A stretch of DNA of 64,000 nucleotides from positions 6,376 through 70,375 of the forward strand of contig CAJUDZ010000018.1 of the NCBI GenBank assembly GCA_910584965.1. Reading direction: 5' to 3'. Origin of the DNA: an uncultured Lachnospiraceae bacterium (GTDB taxonomy: Bacteria; Bacillota; Clostridia; Lachnospirales; Lachnospiraceae). The notes beneath the pieces were generated by a model. It was not told the origin of the DNA and did not search any database. It worked only from the letters and a program-made list of their open reading frames with translations. Shown here piece after piece: positions 51,499-59,457 of this stretch. Positions within the stretch are counted from its first letter, which is position 1. Each line of letters starts with the position of its first letter. The position numbers and the translations under genes are program-made.

Positions 51499-52725
51499 AT
51501 GAATTATCAGCAGGCATACGATAAGCTGGAAAAATGCGGCCAGCTCCATGTACTGAAATATTATGAGGAGCTGACGCCGGAAGGAAAGGAAGCGCTGCTT
51601 TCTCAGGTGGAAGGGCTTGACTTTTCGATGACGGAATCCTGTAAGCATAAAGAAGAACTGACACAAAAAGGAAAAATTACGCCGTTGTCAGCCATGCAGT
51701 TAAAAGAAATTGCGGAGAGAAAAGAGGAATTTATGTCCGCCGGGCTTGAAGCGATACGTGCCGGAAAAGTGGGCGCCGTTCTGCTGGCGGGCGGTATGGG
51801 AACAAGGCTCGGTTCCGATGCGCCGAAAGGCGTTTATAATATCGGCCTGACGAAAGAAGTTTTTATTTTTCAGCGGCTGATTGAAAATCTGCTGGATGTG
51901 GTGCATCAGGCGGATGCGTGGATTCATCTTTTCGTGATGACGAGCGATAAAAATCACGAAGCGACAACTGCTTTTTTTAAGGAAAAAAATTATTTTGGCT
52001 ATCGTCCCGAGTATATCACTTTTTTTATGCAGGAGATGGCGCCGGCAACCGATTACGACGGAAAGGTTTATCTGGAAGCGAAAGATAGAATTTCCACTTC
52101 GCCCAACGGAAACGGCGGGTGGTTTTCTTCGATGATGAGATGGGGCGTCGTGGATAAGATTCACGAGGCCGGCATTGAATGGCTGAATGTTTTTGCGGTG
52201 GACAATGTATTACAGAGGATTGCGGATCCCTGTTTTGTCGGCGCGACGATTCTGACCGACAGCGATGTGGGAGCCAAAGTGGTTTGCAAGAATGCGCCGG
52301 ATGAAAAAATCGGCGTGATCTGTCTGGAAGATGAAAGACCGTCGATCGTGGAATATTATGAGCTGACGGAAGAGCTGATGAACGCCAAAGACGAAAACGG
52401 CGATCCGGCATACAGCTTCGGCGTTATCCTGAATTATTTATTCCGGGAGAAGGCGCTGGAAGAAATCGTTGCGAAGAAACTGCCCCTTCATATCGTAGAA
52501 AAGAAAATTCCCTGCCTGGATGAAAAAGGAGAACTTATCAAACCGGAGGAACCGAACGGTTACAAGTACGAGCAGCTTGTGCTGGATATGATTCACCAGC
52601 TGGATTCCTGTCTGCCGTATGAGGTGGAAAGAAATTACGAATTTGCACCGATCAAAAACAAGACGGGCATCGATTCCGTGGAGAGCGCACGGGAGCTGTG
52701 CAGGAAGAACGGAATCGAACTGTAA
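51499..52725 (+). CDS. UDP-sugar pyrophosphorylase (UDPGP family)
   Basis: A protein of 408 residues. The nucleotidyl-transfer signature LLAGGMGTRLGSDAPKGVYN lies at about 95-114. FMQEMAPATDYDGKVYLEAK, NGNGGWFSSM and WLNVFAVDNVLQRIADP are typical of eukaryotic-type UDP-GlcNAc/UDP-glucose pyrophosphorylases as found in Firmicutes. It makes a UDP-sugar from UTP and a sugar 1-phosphate; whether the sugar is glucose, galactose or GlcNAc is not certain. ATG 51499 is preferred over 51472. GalE follows after a terminator. Confidence 0.88.
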   Translation: MNYQQAYDKLEKCGQLHVLKYYEELTPEGKEALLSQVEGLDFSMTESCKHKEELTQKGKITPLSAMQLKEIAERKEEFMSAGLEAIRAGKVGAVLLAGGMGTRLGSDAPKGVYNIGLTKEVFIFQRLIENLLDVVHQADAWIHLFVMTSDKNHEATTAFFKEKNYFGYRPEYITFFMQEMAPATDYDGKVYLEAKDRISTSPNGNGGWFSSMMRWGVVDKIHEAGIEWLNVFAVDNVLQRIADPCFVGATILTDSDVGAKVVCKNAPDEKIGVICLEDERPSIVEYYELTEELMNAKDENGDPAYSFGVILNYLFREKALEEIVAKKLPLHIVEKKIPCLDEKGELIKPEEPNGYKYEQLVLDMIHQLDSCLPYEVERNYEFAPIKNKTGIDSVESARELCRKNGIEL

Positions 52726-52757
52726 GGTTTGAAATAACCGCACTGTCCGGTTGAAAG

Positions 52758-52781
52758 AATGCCCTGTACAGGGCATTTTTT
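52758..52781 (+). terminator. Intrinsic terminator after the pyrophosphorylase gene
   Basis: AATGCCC (52758-52764), a 6-base loop, GGGCATT, then T residues. Confidence 0.85.
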
Positions 52782-52924
52782 CACACTTAACATTTCGACA
52801 GATTTGAGCAACATTCCGCGCTTGTATAAAAACCCGGAATCAGCGTAAAGTATAGGTAGAGAAAGCGAGTTTTAAGTCTTTCAGAGTAAACGAAAATCGG
52901 GAAAAGAAGTAAGGAGGCGCTTTT

Positions 52925-53941
52925 ATGGCAATTTTAGTGACAGGAGGAGCAGGGTATATCGGCTCCCATACGGTAGTGGAGTTACAGAATGCGGGCTATG
53001 ATGTCGTTGTCGTGGATAATTTATCCAATTCCAGCGAGAAATCGCTGCAGCGGGTGGAAAAGATTACGGGAAAACCCGTGAAATTTTACCGTGCGGATAT
53101 TCTGGACAGGGCGGCGTTAGAAGACGTGTTCAGTAAAGAGCAGATTGATTCCTGCATTCATTTTGCGGGGTTAAAGGCAGTCGGCGAGTCCGTGGCGAAG
53201 CCCTGGGAATATTACGAGAACAATATTGCCGGCACGCTGACTCTGGTGGATGTGATGAGAAAACACAATGTGAAAAATATTATTTTCTCCTCTTCCGCGA
53301 CGGTATACGGCGATCCGGCGGTGATTCCGATTACGGAAGAATGTCCGAAGGGACAGTGCACGAATCCTTACGGCTGGACCAAATCCATGCTGGAGCAGAT
53401 TCTTTCCGACATCCAGAAGGCGGATCCGGAATGGAACGTAATTCTGCTTCGTTATTTCAATCCGATCGGCGCGCACAAGAGCGGAACGATCGGGGAGAAT
53501 CCAAACGGCATTCCGAACAATCTGATGCCTTACATTACACAGGTGGCGGTTGGCAAACTGAAAGAGCTCGGTGTATTCGGCAACGATTATGATACGCCGG
53601 ACGGCACGGGCGTGCGCGATTACATCCATGTTGTAGATCTGGCGGTGGGCCATGTAAAGGCATTAAAAAAGATCGAAGAAAAAGCGGGCCTTTGCATTTA
53701 TAATCTGGGCACGGGAACCGGGTACAGCGTGCTGGATATCGTGAAGAATTTCGAGGAAGCGACAGGCGTCAAAATCCCTTACGTTATCAAAGACAGACGT
53801 CCCGGCGATATCGCGTCCTGTTATTCCAACGCGCAGAAGGCAAAAGACGAGCTTGGCTGGGAAGCGCAGTACGGCATCAAAGAAATGTGCGCCGATTCCT
53901 GGAGATGGCAGAGCAATAACCCGAACGGGTATGAAGACTAG
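52925..53941 (+). CDS. galE: UDP-glucose 4-epimerase
   Basis: A protein of 338 residues, the standard GalE length. The NAD-binding motif GGAGYIGSHT lies at residues 7-16. The catalytic Ser region is SSSATVYG (about 122-129) and the YxxxK pair is in NPYGWTKSM (Tyr about 147, Lys about 151). The C-terminal GDIASCYSNAQKAKDELGW is typical. It interconverts UDP-glucose and UDP-galactose for galactose use and glycan synthesis. AAGGAGG lies 8 bases before the start; a terminator follows. Confidence 0.97.
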   Translation: MAILVTGGAGYIGSHTVVELQNAGYDVVVVDNLSNSSEKSLQRVEKITGKPVKFYRADILDRAALEDVFSKEQIDSCIHFAGLKAVGESVAKPWEYYENNIAGTLTLVDVMRKHNVKNIIFSSSATVYGDPAVIPITEECPKGQCTNPYGWTKSMLEQILSDIQKADPEWNVILLRYFNPIGAHKSGTIGENPNGIPNNLMPYITQVAVGKLKELGVFGNDYDTPDGTGVRDYIHVVDLAVGHVKALKKIEEKAGLCIYNLGTGTGYSVLDIVKNFEEATGVKIPYVIKDRRPGDIASCYSNAQKAKDELGWEAQYGIKEMCADSWRWQSNNPNGYED

Positions 53942-53957
53942 CGTGAAGAGAAGTTCT

Positions 53958-53983
53958 AAGGTTCCGTGTTGCGGAACCTTTTT
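53958..53983 (+). terminator. Intrinsic terminator after galE
   Basis: AAGGTTCCG (53958-53966) pairs with CGGAACCTT (53972-53980), then T residues. Confidence 0.85.
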
Positions 53984-54112
53984 CACGTCAGAGAATATTT
54001 TATGATTGAATCAGCAGGCCAGTGACAGTTTCCGCTGCCGGCCAGGATGTATCTTGTTCATGAATATACATTCCGGCTCCACAGCATAAGTCATATGGCC
54101 TTTTTTTCTGAT

Positions 54113-54145
54113 TGTAACCAGAATGTAACCCGCACCGTCTATCAT
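54113..54145 (+). promoter_or_regulatory. Two-repeat response-regulator site before the Bce-like operon
   Basis: TGTAACC at 54113-54119 and 54124-54130, exactly 11 bp apart, followed by a possible -10 TATCAT (54140-54145) 16 bases after the start of the second repeat. Probable site for the OmpR-type regulator at 57504. Confidence 0.6.
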
Positions 54146-54187
54146 CAGAAAAGAACCGGACAATGTGAGAAAGGCATGGTATATATT

Positions 54188-54883
54188 ATGGAAATATTAA
54201 AGACGGTAAATCTGAAGAAATATTACGGAAACGGAGAAAATCTGGTAAAGGCCGTGGACGGCATCAGTTTTTCCATTGAAAAAGGCAGCTTTACAGCGAT
54301 TGTCGGAACATCGGGGAGCGGGAAGACGACTCTGTTAAATCTGATCGGCGGGCTGGATTATGCGGACGGCGGAGAGGTGATTGTGGACGGTCATTCGATT
54401 CTGAAGATGAAGGAGGAAGAACTGACCATTTTCCGCCGGCGAAACGTCGGATTTATTTTTCAGAATTATAATCTTGTTTCAGTACAGAATGTTTATAAAA
54501 ACATCGTTCTGCCGATCCGGCTGGACGGGAATAAACCGGATAAAAAGTACATCGATCATATCTGCGATGTGCTTGGCATCGAAGGAAAGATGGACAGATA
54601 CCCGAATCAGCTTTCAGGCGGGCAGCAGCAGAGGGTGGCGATTGCCAGAGCGCTTGCGGCGAAGCCTGCGGTACTGCTTGCAGACGAACCGACCGGGAAT
54701 CTGGATTCCAGTACGAGTGCGGAAGTCATCGGTTTGTTAAAAATGACGGGAAAAGAATTTCATCAGACGATCGTCATGATTACGCATAACGAAGCGATTG
54801 CCCAGCTTGCGGACCGGGTGATTCATCTGGAAGACGGTAAGATTGTCGCAGACAAAGCCGGAGAAGGGAGGCAGGCGGAATGA
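54188..54883 (+). CDS. ABC transporter ATP-binding protein (MacB/Bce type)
   Basis: A protein of 231 residues from ATG 54188 (ATG 54176 is possible). Walker A is GTSGSGKTT (about 41-49), the signature is LSGGQQQRVAIARAL (about 142-156), Walker B is VLLADEPTGNLDS (about 162-174) and the H-loop is MITHN. It powers the FtsX-type permease whose gene overlaps its stop codon by four bases. Such exporters handle peptide antibiotics or lipid-linked molecules together with a two-component system, as seen here. Confidence 0.94.
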   Translation: MEILKTVNLKKYYGNGENLVKAVDGISFSIEKGSFTAIVGTSGSGKTTLLNLIGGLDYADGGEVIVDGHSILKMKEEELTIFRRRNVGFIFQNYNLVSVQNVYKNIVLPIRLDGNKPDKKYIDHICDVLGIEGKMDRYPNQLSGGQQQRVAIARALAAKPAVLLADEPTGNLDSSTSAEVIGLLKMTGKEFHQTIVMITHNEAIAQLADRVIHLEDGKIVADKAGEGRQAE

Positions 54884-57444
54884 ATATCATGTTTCGAAAT
54901 TCCAACAGGGGACTGGAAAAAGAACTGGCGGTGGATGACTACAGATCCCATCCGGTCAGAAACAGGATGGCCATACTCGCGGTAGCGCTGACTTCTATTT
55001 TGATCTGCGTCGTTTTTACGGCCGGATTCGGATTTGTCGGGGCCCTGAGCCTGTCTTTCGGTGCGTCGCCGGGGCCCGGAGCGGATAGCTGCTGCATCTA
55101 TGGGGATGAGGAAATTCTGCAGCGGGCGAAGGAACTGCCCCAGGTGGAGTGGGCGGCCTATGTAAGAAGATGCAGTACGACGTACCTTCATAACAAAGAA
55201 TTTTCCGGATTGGATGTACGTCTGCTCGCTGCCGACGACGTACATTATGAAAAAAATATGATAGAGCTGACTGCCGGGGAATATCCGCAGAAGGCGGACG
55301 AAATTCTTGTGTCGGATACGATGTCAAAACGTCTTGGACTGGAAGAGAAAATCGGGGCGGTATATACGCTGGTGGTCGTCATACAGGGAGACGGCGAAGA
55401 AATCGAACAGGAAATTCCCATGACGGTGTGCGGTTATTACAGGAATCCGCTGGGGAATGTCAGCAGCATCTATGAAGAAATCTACACGGGGGAAGCATTT
55501 ATTCCGACTTATAATCCGCTGCTGTTAAAAGGCTATGATACGATCTATGTCAAGCTGAACAATCTGAATTTCTGGAGGCTTGGGCATGACAGAGAGGAAA
55601 AACTGGAGGAAGTCAATGCGCTTGCCGGCGGGAACGGAAACGGATACAAAATGAGCAATATGAGCGGCGGCGTTTTGGCGCTGATCTTCCTGATCGTTTT
55701 CATGATTATGTTCTGCGGATATATTTTCATCTATAATGTATTTGATATTTCCATCGTCAATGATATCCGGTTTTATGGAGAACTGAAGACGATCGGCATG
55801 ACGGCCGGACAGCTGAAGAGGATGCTTTTTTATCAGATGAACCGGATTTCTCTGTGGGGAATCGGAATCGGAAGTCTGACCGGGTATGTCATCGGCTGGT
55901 TTGCTTCCCGGAAAATCGTTGCGGGATTTGCCGAAGGAATTGCGATGTATTACCGGCCGGCGGGGCCGCTTGAAACTTTTGCCCTGAGCGCGGCTTTCGC
56001 GTGGCTTACCGTCTATATCAGCACGAAGCGGCCTTTTCGGAAAGCATGTGCCATCTCTCCCGTGGAAGCGGCAAGATATCGCGGAAAACAGAAAAAAGGT
56101 TTCTTCTCCGTACTTTCCTTCGGCATCAGCGGGATATTGTTTTTGTTAGTCTATACCATATCGGCGGGCTATCAGGTGGATGTGATGATGGACCGGTATA
56201 ATGAAACGGATTTCCGCATCAGACATAAGGGAGGTATGTGGGAACAGGAAGAAGCTTATCAGCCGATCAGCCGGAATCTGATTGCGGCGCTGGAATCGCT
56301 TGATTTTACGGAGAATTTCGGACTGGTATATCAGGCGAGAACGAAACCGGATTTCTATTTGTGGAACGGTGCATACCGATATGAAAGTTCCAAAGGGGAA
56401 ATCGGCAGGGAGGGAGAACTTGCGGAAGATATGCGTGCTTTTGATGCGCATTTTAAGGAGATGGCCGGCGATACGGATTGGTTTCCGGAAAATGAAAGAG
56501 GGAATTATAAAGTCCGGGTACTCGGTATATCTCCCGAATATCTGGCCAGGGATGAAAAATATATGGGTGTGCTGGAGGGCTCTCTGGATGCGGAGAAATT
56601 TGCCGAAGGCGGCTATATGATATATAAACGTCTTATGCTGACGGGAAAAGAACAGACGCTTATGCTGACGGAAGGCATGGAAAGCCGGGTACATGCCGGA
56701 GATCAGGTCACCGTACAGTTTTACGATGATGCGGCACAGCGTTATGTGGAGAGAACTTATACGGTGATGGCAATCGTGGTTAATGATAATATGTTCGCAA
56801 CGCCGAATACAACAAATGGCAATATTATTATCAGCGATGAAGAATTCTGCAGCATTTATTCCGACCATGAAAATCTCATAAACAGTATTTGTTTCGATTC
56901 CGCGCAAAAATTTGACAGTGAAAGTCTGGAAAACGGAAAAGAGCAGTATGAGACGGTAGAGAAAATTTTGGAGAATGACGGCAATCTGCAGCTTATGTTG
57001 GAGGCAAAATATCAGTCCGGCGCAGAATTTATCGAGAATAAGAAGATGATTACGGTATTCGGTATGTTTCTGGCGGCGATTGTCGGACTGATCGGCATTG
57101 CCAATCTGGTCAATACGGTTACGACGGATGTGATGGCAAGAAAGCTGGAATATGCCGCAATGCAGTCCATCGGCATGACGGGAAAGCAGATGGAAAAAGA
57201 TATTTTTGTAAAATATGCCCGTTATATTATGACATCGGTGGGGATTGCCGCGGTATTTGGTTCGGCTGTCACGTATCGGGCCGCGGCCAATCCGACCTTT
57301 ACGGGATTTTCACTTCCGGCATTCGTACAGGCGTTTATACTTTTTCTTGTTTTTTCCGTACTGCTCTGTGCGGCGATGGCGCGGGTTCTGACGAAAGTCA
57401 TGAACAGGAAGTCGGTGGTGGAAAGGCTGCGGGAAGCGGCATGA
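54880..57444 (+). CDS. FtsX-like ABC permease (Bce/MacB type, 854 residues)
   Basis: A protein of 854 residues. One membrane helix (about 30-50) is followed by an extracytoplasmic domain, then three helices (about 265-385). Another helix (about 408-430) is followed by a second large extracytoplasmic domain (about 435-725), then three final helices (about 728-845). FtsX motifs lie in the helical pairs (NDIRFYGELKTIGMTAGQLKRML; ARKLEYAAMQSIGMTGKQMEKDI). It is thus a duplicated 4+4-helix permease rather than the 10-helix BceB form. Translationally coupled to the ATPase; the regulatory pair follows. Confidence 0.92.
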   Translation: MNIMFRNSNRGLEKELAVDDYRSHPVRNRMAILAVALTSILICVVFTAGFGFVGALSLSFGASPGPGADSCCIYGDEEILQRAKELPQVEWAAYVRRCSTTYLHNKEFSGLDVRLLAADDVHYEKNMIELTAGEYPQKADEILVSDTMSKRLGLEEKIGAVYTLVVVIQGDGEEIEQEIPMTVCGYYRNPLGNVSSIYEEIYTGEAFIPTYNPLLLKGYDTIYVKLNNLNFWRLGHDREEKLEEVNALAGGNGNGYKMSNMSGGVLALIFLIVFMIMFCGYIFIYNVFDISIVNDIRFYGELKTIGMTAGQLKRMLFYQMNRISLWGIGIGSLTGYVIGWFASRKIVAGFAEGIAMYYRPAGPLETFALSAAFAWLTVYISTKRPFRKACAISPVEAARYRGKQKKGFFSVLSFGISGILFLLVYTISAGYQVDVMMDRYNETDFRIRHKGGMWEQEEAYQPISRNLIAALESLDFTENFGLVYQARTKPDFYLWNGAYRYESSKGEIGREGELAEDMRAFDAHFKEMAGDTDWFPENERGNYKVRVLGISPEYLARDEKYMGVLEGSLDAEKFAEGGYMIYKRLMLTGKEQTLMLTEGMESRVHAGDQVTVQFYDDAAQRYVERTYTVMAIVVNDNMFATPNTTNGNIIISDEEFCSIYSDHENLINSICFDSAQKFDSESLENGKEQYETVEKILENDGNLQLMLEAKYQSGAEFIENKKMITVFGMFLAAIVGLIGIANLVNTVTTDVMARKLEYAAMQSIGMTGKQMEKDIFVKYARYIMTSVGIAAVFGSAVTYRAAANPTFTGFSLPAFVQAFILFLVFSVLLCAAMARVLTKVMNRKSVVERLREAA

Positions 57445-57503
57445 GAAAAAGGAATCCCGGTATGTGGTAAGACGCCGTATGGGCAGTATGATGGAGGAAG
57501 CGC

Positions 57504-58181
57504 ATGAAACAACATGTTCTGATTATAGAAGACGACCGGACGTTAAATGCCGGCATCTCTTTTGCACTGGAAAAAGAAGGCTATGCAGTTCACAGCGCGC
57601 ACAGCCTTCAGGAGGCGGAAAAATGTCTTGAAAGGAAGATGAGCCTGATTCTTCTGGATGTGAATCTGCCGGACGGGGACGGCCGGGATTTTCTGCGGAA
57701 TATTCTGGCCGGTCAGCCTGTTCCGGTAATCTGCCTGACGGCGCTCGATACGGAGGAAGATATGTTACAGGGTTTTCGTGCGGGGTGCGATGATTATGTG
57801 ACGAAGCCTTTTTCCATGCCGGTGCTTGTGATGAAGATCAAAGCGCTGCTAAAGCGCAGCGAAGGTACTTCTAGACAGATTTACAGCGCGGGGAACCTGG
57901 TTTATGATTTTGAAAACAAAACGCTGAAAAAGCATGGCGGTCCGATAGAACTTACCGCGCTGGAAGTACGGCTGTTGGAGTATTTTATTCATAACAAAGG
58001 CATTGTTTTGACGAAAGAAAATCTGCTCGATAAAATATGGGATGCCAGAGAGCGGTATGTGGAGGAAAAAACGCTGAAAGTGAGCGTACTCAGACTGCGC
58101 AGGAAAATCGAAGACAACCCGGAAGAGCCGGAGCATATCAGAACGGTGTTCGGCATCGGATATAAATGGGAGGAAGCCTGA
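57504..58181 (+). CDS. OmpR-family response regulator (BceR-like)
   Basis: A protein of 225 residues with GGAGGA before the start. The receiver has IEDDR, Asp in LILLDVNLPDGDGRDF (about 51) and Lys in YVTKPFSMP. The winged-helix domain (about 130-225) has ELTALEVRLLEYFIHNKG and KTLKVSVLRLRRKIEDNPEEP. It should control the ABC operon through the TGTAACC repeats upstream of it (inference). The kinase gene starts four bases after it ends. Confidence 0.94.
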   Translation: MKQHVLIIEDDRTLNAGISFALEKEGYAVHSAHSLQEAEKCLERKMSLILLDVNLPDGDGRDFLRNILAGQPVPVICLTALDTEEDMLQGFRAGCDDYVTKPFSMPVLVMKIKALLKRSEGTSRQIYSAGNLVYDFENKTLKKHGGPIELTALEVRLLEYFIHNKGIVLTKENLLDKIWDARERYVEEKTLKVSVLRLRRKIEDNPEEPEHIRTVFGIGYKWEEA

Positions 58182-58185
58182 TACG

Positions 58186-59265
58186 ATGAAAAACGGAATA
58201 CTGCGGAAATGCCGGAAAATAGAGAATGTTGACAGGATATGGGCGGGCGGTATGGGCGCGATGCTGATACTGCTGTTCCTGTTTTTGACAGCGGCCGTTT
58301 CCCGGCGGGATGATGTGGTTTTATGGGCGGTTATGTATGGCGTGTTAAATCTGCTTGTATTTACCGCGGTATATTTCAGACTGTCGCAGCAGGTGAGAAG
58401 CGCGCTGTATGCGCTTGGCGATATGATGGAAGAGCTGATAAGCGGCAGCAGGCCGGAAGAAAGGAAAGCGGATACGGCGGCCGGAACGAAATTTCCCGTT
58501 GCGGAAGATACCATTTTATCCAAACTGCAGGGACAGATTCTGAAATTATATCATATTCTGCGCGCTCACGAGGAACAGGAAAAGAAGATCAGAAAACAGC
58601 TCGACGAAAATATCGGCAATCTGGTACATCAGATCAGTACGCCGATTACCAATATCAGATTATATGTCAATTTTTTAAAAAGAGACGATTTGACCGTACA
58701 GGAAAGGGAACGATTCCTGCATTGTACGGAAGAACAGGCGGATAAAGTGTTCTGGCTGGGAGAGAGCTTTTCCAGAGTTTCCCGGCTGGAAACGGGAATC
58801 ATTCATCCCAGACCGGTAAAACAGAAAATCGAATCCGTCATTTTAAATGCGATTGGCCAGGTCATTACGAAAGCGGAAAACAAAGGGATGGAAATTGCCC
58901 TGTCCGGCGGGACGCAGAGCGAGGCGCTCATCGATTCCAAATGGACGGCGGAAGCCCTTTTTAATGTTCTGGACAACGCCATAAAATACGGAAAACCCGG
59001 AACCCGGATCGAAATTAACGTAACGGAACTGACCAGTTATGTCAGCCTCGCTTTTCGTAATATCAGCGAATCGCCAATTTCTCCGGCCGAGTATCCGCTT
59101 CTTTTCAAACGGTTTTACCGTGGAAAATCCAATGCGGATATGGAAGGGGTCGGCCTCGGCTTATATATCGCAAGAAAAATTCTCGAAAGCGAAAAATCAT
59201 ACATTCAGGCCGGAAAAACCCCTGACGGTAAAACGGAGTTTGGCGTTTATCTCTATAAAGGATAA
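58186..59265 (+). CDS. Intramembrane-sensing histidine kinase (BceS-like)
   Basis: A protein of 359 residues. Two membrane helices (about 22-43 and 50-66) are separated by only a few residues, so there is no extracellular sensor; such kinases take the signal from their partner ABC transporter. The H-box is NLVHQISTPITNIRLYVNFL (about 145-164), and the ATPase region has NVLDNAIKYGKPG and GLGLYIARKIL. It closes the Bce-like four-gene unit. Confidence 0.92.
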   Translation: MKNGILRKCRKIENVDRIWAGGMGAMLILLFLFLTAAVSRRDDVVLWAVMYGVLNLLVFTAVYFRLSQQVRSALYALGDMMEELISGSRPEERKADTAAGTKFPVAEDTILSKLQGQILKLYHILRAHEEQEKKIRKQLDENIGNLVHQISTPITNIRLYVNFLKRDDLTVQERERFLHCTEEQADKVFWLGESFSRVSRLETGIIHPRPVKQKIESVILNAIGQVITKAENKGMEIALSGGTQSEALIDSKWTAEALFNVLDNAIKYGKPGTRIEINVTELTSYVSLAFRNISESPISPAEYPLLFKRFYRGKSNADMEGVGLGLYIARKILESEKSYIQAGKTPDGKTEFGVYLYKG

Positions 59266-59353
59266 CCCCGGTGGACAGGGTTTGCCGGGAACGGGGGAAA
59301 CTTCGGCCGATCATAATTTTTTCGATATCTGTACAAATGCTTCGGATTGTAAA

Positions 59354-59382
59354 TTGTTTTTTCAAATGCCCTGCTTTAAAAT
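59354..59382 (+). promoter_or_regulatory. Probable sigma-A promoter for the MMPL gene
   Basis: TTGTTT (59354-59359), a 17-base spacer, TAAAAT (59377-59382), 75 bases before the GTG start. Confidence 0.6.
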
Positions 59383-59457
59383 GGTGCTCACAATGACGAA
59401 TGGAAAGCGCTGGGTTTCTCAGGCAGTAAATTCGATGGGTAAAAGGAGGCGTTCATT

